A stretch of 64,000 nt of DNA from Actinomycetota bacterium. Its GTDB lineage: Bacteria; Actinomycetota; Actinomycetes; Actinomycetales; Microbacteriaceae. Every line of letters starts with the position of its first letter. Within the stretch, counting starts at the first letter, position 1. The position numbers were made by a program, and so were the translations under genes. Under the pieces are notes generated by a model. It made no database searches. It was not told the origin of the DNA and worked only from the letters and a program-made list of their open reading frames with translations. The stretch covers positions 1 through 64,000 of the forward strand of contig JAFDWM010000002.1 of the NCBI GenBank assembly GCA_018268455.1, in the 5' to 3' direction. Positions 60,005 to 64,000 of the stretch are shown one piece after another.

Positions 60005-60738
60005 GCCGCAGCCTCCTGGAGGAACCGGCGGCTCGGCCGGCGCATCATGGACAGCCCGAGGGCGAAGAGCGAACGCAGCAGGTAGAGGCTCGCGCCGATC
60101 GGGCCCTGACTCGGGTTGCCGTGCGCTCGTGGCCGCATCGCAACGGGCACCTGCGTCACGGCCAGCCCCGCGTGGCACGCGGCGACGAGCGAATCGATCG
60201 TGTCGCCGAGGTACTCGGCGGGGTAGTAGCGCACATACTGCTCGATGGCCCGGGGGCCTGCGGCGCGGAAGCCGCTGGTCACATCGGTCAGACGGGTCTT
60301 GGCCACGCGCGACACCGCACCGGCGAGGAACACCATCGCCCAGTGCCGGGGACCGCGCACCTTGTAGTCGCCGACGTCGGCGAAACGCGCCCCGATCGAG
60401 ATGTCCGCGGATTCCAGGCCCGCGAGGACCGTGGCGATATCCGCGGGATTGTGCTGCCCGTCGGCGTCCACCTGGATCGCCCGTGAGTAGCCGTTGCGCT
60501 TCGCATAGGTGAAGCCGGTGCGCATCGCCCCTCCGACACCGAGGTTGAACGGCAGGCGAAGCACGGTGGCGCCGGCGTCCCGCGCCGTGTCGGCGGTGTT
60601 GTCCTCGGAACCGTCATCGATCACGACGACGTCGTAGGCGCTGTCGGCGGCCCTGATCTCCTGGATCGTGGTGGCCACGTTGCGCTCCTCGTTCCATGCG
60701 GGGACGATGACGAGAACACGGTCCGGCATAGAAGTCAT
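60001..60738 (-). CDS. Glycosyltransferase family 2 (DPM1/polyprenyl-phosphate sugar synthase-like)
   Basis: A 245-residue enzyme resembling dolichol-phosphate mannose synthase: RVLVIVPAWNEERNVATTIQEIRA, YDVVVIDDGSEDNTA, NLGVGGAMRTGFTYAKRNGY and VDADGQHNP (donor DxD). Such enzymes load a sugar on polyprenyl phosphate, providing a donor for GT-C enzymes outside the membrane. It heads the five-gene minus-strand operon. A TAGGAT hexamer lies nine bases upstream of the ATG at 60738, so the leader would be very short; ATG 60729 is the alternative start. Confidence 0.92.
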   Translation of the reverse strand: MTSMPDRVLVIVPAWNEERNVATTIQEIRAADSAYDVVVIDDGSEDNTADTARDAGATVLRLPFNLGVGGAMRTGFTYAKRNGYSRAIQVDADGQHNPADIATVLAGLESADISIGARFADVGDYKVRGPRHWAMVFLAGAVSRVAKTRLTDVTSGFRAAGPRAIEQYVRYYPAEYLGDTIDSLVAACHAGLAVTQVPVAMRPRAHGNPSQGPIGASLYLLRSLFALGLSMMRRPSRRFLQEAAA

Positions 60739-60747
60739 AGTGCTTGC

Positions 60748-60753
60748 ATCCTA
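60748..60753 (-). promoter_or_regulatory. -10-like hexamer of the minus-strand glycan operon
   Basis: TAGGAT on the minus strand, nine bases before the ATG at 60738, which would leave a leader of about two bases. Confidence 0.4.
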
Positions 60754-60778
60754 TCCGTTCGCTCCTGCGTCACATCTG

Positions 60779-60800
60779 CGAGCCGTGGAGCAGCGGCTCG
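60779..60800 (-). terminator. Weak hairpin after the SLH-protein gene
   Basis: CGAGCCG pairs with CGGCTCG around an eight-base loop in the 88-base gap between the SLH-protein gene and the glycan operon. There is no U-tract, so its effect on transcription is uncertain. Confidence 0.3.
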
Positions 60801-60826
60801 TCGCGTGCGTGTCCCGGGCGAGCCGA

Positions 60827-63349
60827 TCAGCGGGGGAACTTGGTCAGATATCGGTAGAGGAATGCGGCCATGGCATCGCGGGCCACGTTCTCCGTCGGCC
60901 GGAACTCCGCACCGTTCGCGGTGGCCCAGCCCTTGGTGATGCCGGCATCGGCGAGCCAGGAGATCTCCTTCGAGAAGTCGTTGCCGCCGGCAGTGACGTC
61001 GATGAAGGGGTTCTTGGCGGGAGTCGTCCAGGCCGGGGAACCGGCGTACCGGTAGAGGAACGCGGCCATCGCCTCGCGACTGACGTCCTCCCCGCCGCGG
61101 AACTGCCGGCCCGTGGCGGTCGTCCAGCCCGTGCTCACCCCGGTGCTGGCCAGCCAGGTGATCTCCTTGTAGGAGGGGCTGTTCACCGACACGTCGGTGA
61201 ACGGGGACGTGGCGGGTGCGCTGAATGCGGGGCTGCCCGCCGCCCGGTACAGGAACCCGGCCATGTCGGCGCGGGACACCGACGCGTGCACGCGGAACTC
61301 GCCCGTGCCGCAGGTGACGTCGAACCCCGGCATGAGGCCTCTGCTCGCGACGCTCATGATCTCCGTGTGGAACGGGTATCCGTTCGGGACGTCGCTGAAG
61401 GAGACCTGGGTCTGCGCGGTCCCGCAGCCGCCGGCGTCGCCCGGATAGTCGGCGCCGATGCCGACGGCCTGGATCCCGGCCGCCGTCCATTGCGCGATCT
61501 GCAGCGACCTGGCGCCGTTCAGGGCGACGAGATCGGCGTACTGGAGAACATGCCGCGCGGTTCCGCGATCGAGGTAGTAGACCGCTCCGTCCGGATCCTG
61601 GACCAGGAGGGGAGCGGACAGGGTGGGCATCGTGGACCGGGCCGGCAGCGACGCGCACTCGGCCTTCGTCAGGGTCGCCGCCTGCACGCCTCCGAGCTCG
61701 TTCCCGCTGACCGGGCGGAGGCGCCCGCCGTCCCAGATCAGGGCGGCTCCCTCACAGCGCACGAGCGGTCCCAGATCAGCATCCGCCCGGACGCTTCGGG
61801 CAAGAGCGGCATCCGGCACGATCGCGAACCTCGTCGCGCCGAAGTCCGCTGCGAGCGCGAAGCTGGGGATGTGCACGATCGTCGCGGTCGCCGTCGTCAG
61901 GTACACGTCGGCGGCGGATGCTGCACGCACCAGCGTGTTGGGCGCGAAGGCGGTGGCGCCCTCGGTGAGCGCGGCGGCCGCCGTCGGCTCCATTGTCGCG
62001 ATGTACGGGGAGCGTCCCGCGAACACGGCGGTGAGTGCCGCCTGATCCCAGATGTGGCGCTTGGACGTGCCGGAGAGCTGGTACACGTCGCTGCTGCCGT
62101 ACGCCGTGAAGACGGTGCCGACCTCCGCGCCGGTCGGGTAGGCGTCCGCGACCGCCGCGGGGATGTTCACGAAGGATCCGAAGGCGTACCCGTAGGCCGC
62201 GACCGTGCCGGCATCCGGCAGGCGGTGCTTGCTCCCGTCGGGATCGAGGAGGTACAGAGTGCCTGTCCTCGGATCATGCACATAGCGGCTGATGTCCGGG
62301 CCGGTGGGGAGTGCATCGGCGACGGAGCCGCTCACCCAGCGGAACGATCCGAGCCGCGCGGCGAGCGCATCGAGCCCCAACGACGTGGCGACGTGATACT
62401 TCGTCCCGCCCATGATCAGGAACACCTGATTGCGTCCGGTGACGGCGACCAGTGACGCGGCGGCGCTGCTCTTCTGCGTGCTGCCGAACCAGTCGTTGAA
62501 GTAGTTGAAGAAGTTCCGGTTGCCGTACGCCGAACACCCGTCGCCCGTGCCATAGCCGGCGTTGAGCGCCGCGGCGTTCGGCTGATACGGCGTGTAGTAG
62601 TACAGCGCGGAGGTGGCGGCGTTCTCGATGTACACGGGGGAGGAGCCGCAGCCCTGGTTCGGGTTGTACAGGATGTTCCAGGTGTGTCCCGGCGCGTACC
62701 AGGTGAAGTAGACGCCCTCCAGGTAGATCTTCATCTGACGTGCGCCGCCGTACACCTGGGCGAAGAATCCGGCGTAGCTGGGGTCGCAGGGGGCGGTGTC
62801 GGGGCAGGCCTGCCCCATGGCCGCGGCATACTGCCGATCGATCGGCCAGGTGTCGGTGACGAGTCCCTGTTCCTTCTGCAGCATGACGACGATCACCTGC
62901 GGATTGATGCCGCAGGACCGTGCCACCTTCGCGATGATCGAACCCGCGGTCTCGTTGCTCGCCCCCGAATAGCCGTTGCAGTAGCGGTCGGCCGATTTGC
63001 TCGGCGTGTTCTGCCGGAAGTCCTTCAGGCACACGTATCCCGAGCGGCAGGCGGAGACCTTGCCTTGCAGGAACGTCTGAATCTGATCGCCGTTCAGCGT
63101 GCCGGCATCGGTGAACACCGCATCCGAGATGATGTTGCCGGCGCGGAACTGTGAGAGGTCGGCGGCCGGGCGGATGCCGGTGCCGGTCACCGAAGCGGCA
63201 GACCGCACGCTGGTGTCGGGAACCGAAACGGTGGCGGGCGCCGAGGCCGTGGCGGAGGCCGCAGGAGCGAAAGCGAACAGCCCCGCGGCCATGAGAAGCG
63301 CCGCCAGCGCGGCGAGGCAACGGGAGAACGCACGTCGTGTGGGGGGCAC
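60827..63349 (-). CDS. Secreted multidomain surface protein with three SLH repeats
   Basis: An 840-residue exported protein with an N-terminal signal peptide (LAALAALLMAAGLFAFAPAASA). The N-terminal domain (about 60-330) has four or more cysteines and IAKVARSCGINPQVIVVMLQKEQGLV, which resembles lysozyme-like or hemagglutinin-like domains. A middle region (about 300-620) holds several copies of a 40-60-residue unit with the core VYxLxxGxxxHI. The C-terminus has three SLH repeats ending AFLYRYxGSPAW-like, which bind pyruvylated wall polymers. The GTG at 63349 lies six bases after CAGAAT. Its position beside the glycan genes suggests it binds the polymer they make. Confidence 0.85.
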   Translation of the reverse strand: MPPTRRAFSRCLAALAALLMAAGLFAFAPAASATASAPATVSVPDTSVRSAASVTGTGIRPAADLSQFRAGNIISDAVFTDAGTLNGDQIQTFLQGKVSACRSGYVCLKDFRQNTPSKSADRYCNGYSGASNETAGSIIAKVARSCGINPQVIVVMLQKEQGLVTDTWPIDRQYAAAMGQACPDTAPCDPSYAGFFAQVYGGARQMKIYLEGVYFTWYAPGHTWNILYNPNQGCGSSPVYIENAATSALYYYTPYQPNAAALNAGYGTGDGCSAYGNRNFFNYFNDWFGSTQKSSAAASLVAVTGRNQVFLIMGGTKYHVATSLGLDALAARLGSFRWVSGSVADALPTGPDISRYVHDPRTGTLYLLDPDGSKHRLPDAGTVAAYGYAFGSFVNIPAAVADAYPTGAEVGTVFTAYGSSDVYQLSGTSKRHIWDQAALTAVFAGRSPYIATMEPTAAAALTEGATAFAPNTLVRAASAADVYLTTATATIVHIPSFALAADFGATRFAIVPDAALARSVRADADLGPLVRCEGAALIWDGGRLRPVSGNELGGVQAATLTKAECASLPARSTMPTLSAPLLVQDPDGAVYYLDRGTARHVLQYADLVALNGARSLQIAQWTAAGIQAVGIGADYPGDAGGCGTAQTQVSFSDVPNGYPFHTEIMSVASRGLMPGFDVTCGTGEFRVHASVSRADMAGFLYRAAGSPAFSAPATSPFTDVSVNSPSYKEITWLASTGVSTGWTTATGRQFRGGEDVSREAMAAFLYRYAGSPAWTTPAKNPFIDVTAGGNDFSKEISWLADAGITKGWATANGAEFRPTENVARDAMAAFLYRYLTKFPR

Positions 63350-63355
63350 CGTCCC

Positions 63356-63361
63356 ATTCTG
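63356..63361 (-). promoter_or_regulatory. -10-like hexamer of the leaderless SLH-protein gene
   Basis: CAGAAT on the minus strand, six bases before the GTG at 63349. Confidence 0.45.
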
Positions 63362-63424
63362 CCCAGTTCCGCAGTGATTTCCCGGGTGCGCCGCACCGAT
63401 TGCGTCCGCTCAGGCGCCCTGTGG

Positions 63425-63430
63425 CACGAT
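63425..63430 (+). promoter_or_regulatory. -10-like hexamer of leaderless rmlA
   Basis: CACGAT, six bases before the GTG at 63437, with TTGCGT at 63400-63405 as a possible distant -35. TGAGGA between box and start could also act as a ribosome-binding site, so the call is tentative. Confidence 0.35.
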
Positions 63431-63436
63431 TGAGGA

Positions 63437-64000
63437 GTGAAAGGCATCATTCTCGCCGGGGGATCCGGTACCCGTCTGCACCCGATCACTCTCGGTGTTT
63501 CCAAGCAGCTGATCCCGGTCTACGACAAGCCGATGGTGTATTACCCGCTGTCGACGCTGATGCTGGCGGGGATCCGGGACATCCTGATCATCACGACGCC
63601 GCATGATGCGGAGCATTTCGAGCGGCTGCTCGGGGACGGGTCGCAGTTCGGGGTGTCGATCACGTTCGCGCAGCAGCCGTCGCCGGATGGTCTGGCGCAG
63701 GCGTTCACGATCGGCGCGGACTTCATCGGTGATGACAAGGTCGCGCTGGTGCTCGGCGACAACCTGCTGTACGGCCCCGGCCTCGGCACGCAGCTGAAGC
63801 GCTACGCGGATGTCGACGGTGGCGCGGTGTTCGCGTACTGGGTGGCGGAGCCGAGCGCGTATGGTGTGGTGGAGTTCGATGCTGAGGGCACCGCGGTGTC
63901 GCTGGAGGAGAAGCCGGCGGTGCCGAAGAGCAACTATGCCGTGCCCGGTCTGTACTTCTTCGACAATGACGTGGTGGAGATCGCGCGCACTCTCGCGCCC
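63437..64000 (+). CDS. rmlA: Glucose-1-phosphate thymidylyltransferase (5' part, runs off the window)
   Basis: RmlA makes dTDP-glucose from glucose-1-phosphate and dTTP, the first step of dTDP-L-rhamnose synthesis. The 188 codons present (of about 290) start [18 protein letters not shown], the nucleotide-binding signature, followed by [28 protein letters not shown] and [21 protein letters not shown], all typical of RmlA. The reading frame is open to the end of the window with no stop, so the 3' end lies outside. The GTG at 63437 is the only start matching the family N-terminus. It is divergent from the SLH-protein gene. Confidence 0.94.
   Translation, partial: MKGIILAGGSGTRLHPITLGVSKQLIPVYDKPMVYYPLSTLMLAGIRDILIITTPHDAEHFERLLGDGSQFGVSITFAQQPSPDGLAQAFTIGADFIGDDKVALVLGDNLLYGPGLGTQLKRYADVDGGAVFAYWVAEPSAYGVVEFDAEGTAVSLEEKPAVPKSNYAVPGLYFFDNDVVEIARTLAP

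Overview
The window is 64 kb of high-GC DNA (about 70% G+C) with dense, short-gapped genes and many GTG starts. The gene content (GlmU next to Prs, Mfd followed by a NUDIX gene, an actinobacterial Ppc, LCP cell-wall ligase, PurK/PurE, mycobacterial-style wall-glycan export genes) points to a Gram-positive actinobacterium. The best guess is the Microbacteriaceae, probably Microbacterium-like; that placement is inference from protein style, as no rRNA gene is present. I see no phage, insertion sequence, CRISPR array or origin.

Layout. 0-1.6 kb: an NADP-dependent quinone-oxidoreductase-like gene convergent with a MarR regulator. 1.7-4.3 kb: tRNA-Gln(UUG) directly abutting glmU, then prs, closed by a terminator. 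4.4-7.3 kb: a three-gene flavin electron-transfer module (FMN-binding lipoprotein, ApbE flavin transferase, NqrB/RnfD-like membrane protein fused to a flavodoxin-reductase domain). 7.4-12.2 kb: a two-component system divergent from a MacB-like ABC permease/ATPase pair. A long imperfect palindrome then separates these from convergent gnd (6-phosphogluconate dehydrogenase). 14.1-19.2 kb: a complete branched-chain amino-acid-type ABC transporter (binding protein, terminator, LivH, LivM, LivG, LivF). 19.3-26.8 kb: a 41-aa membrane protein, ribosomal protein L25/Ctc, Pth, a proline-rich membrane protein, Mfd, NUDIX hydrolase and a gamma-carbonic-anhydrase-fold protein. 26.9-31.6 kb: a 997-aa kinase/barrel/class-III aminotransferase fusion followed by an amino-acid permease, probably a phospho-amine or phospho-amino-acid catabolic pair.

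31.6-39.1 kb: glutamate dehydrogenase and PEP carboxylase on the minus strand, then NhaA, MazG and HisS on the plus strand. 39.2-45.2 kb: small regulators and membrane genes (VOC protein divergent from AraC, DUF4442, a GntR-DUF1648-CPBP operon with a palindromic operator, O-methyltransferase, PH-domain protein). 45.3-47.0 kb: purK and purE. From 47 kb to the end lies a cell-surface glycan locus. The plus strand carries an LCP ligase translationally coupled to purE, a GT4, a Wzm/Wzt-type ABC exporter, a DUF6541 polytopic protein, a GT2, an NDP-sugar epimerase and an acyltransferase-3. Opposed to it is a tightly overlapping minus-strand operon (GT2, DUF2304, GT2, flippase, GT2). Next come a large secreted protein with three SLH repeats (minus) and the 5' part of rmlA, which supplies dTDP-glucose for dTDP-rhamnose.

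Two sequence-wide patterns stand out. First, many genes carry a -10-like hexamer exactly six or seven bases before an ATG/GTG start and no Shine-Dalgarno sequence, implying widespread leaderless transcripts. Second, the palindrome GGATCC is far more frequent than composition predicts. Neither was computed; both are by-eye observations and are marked as such.
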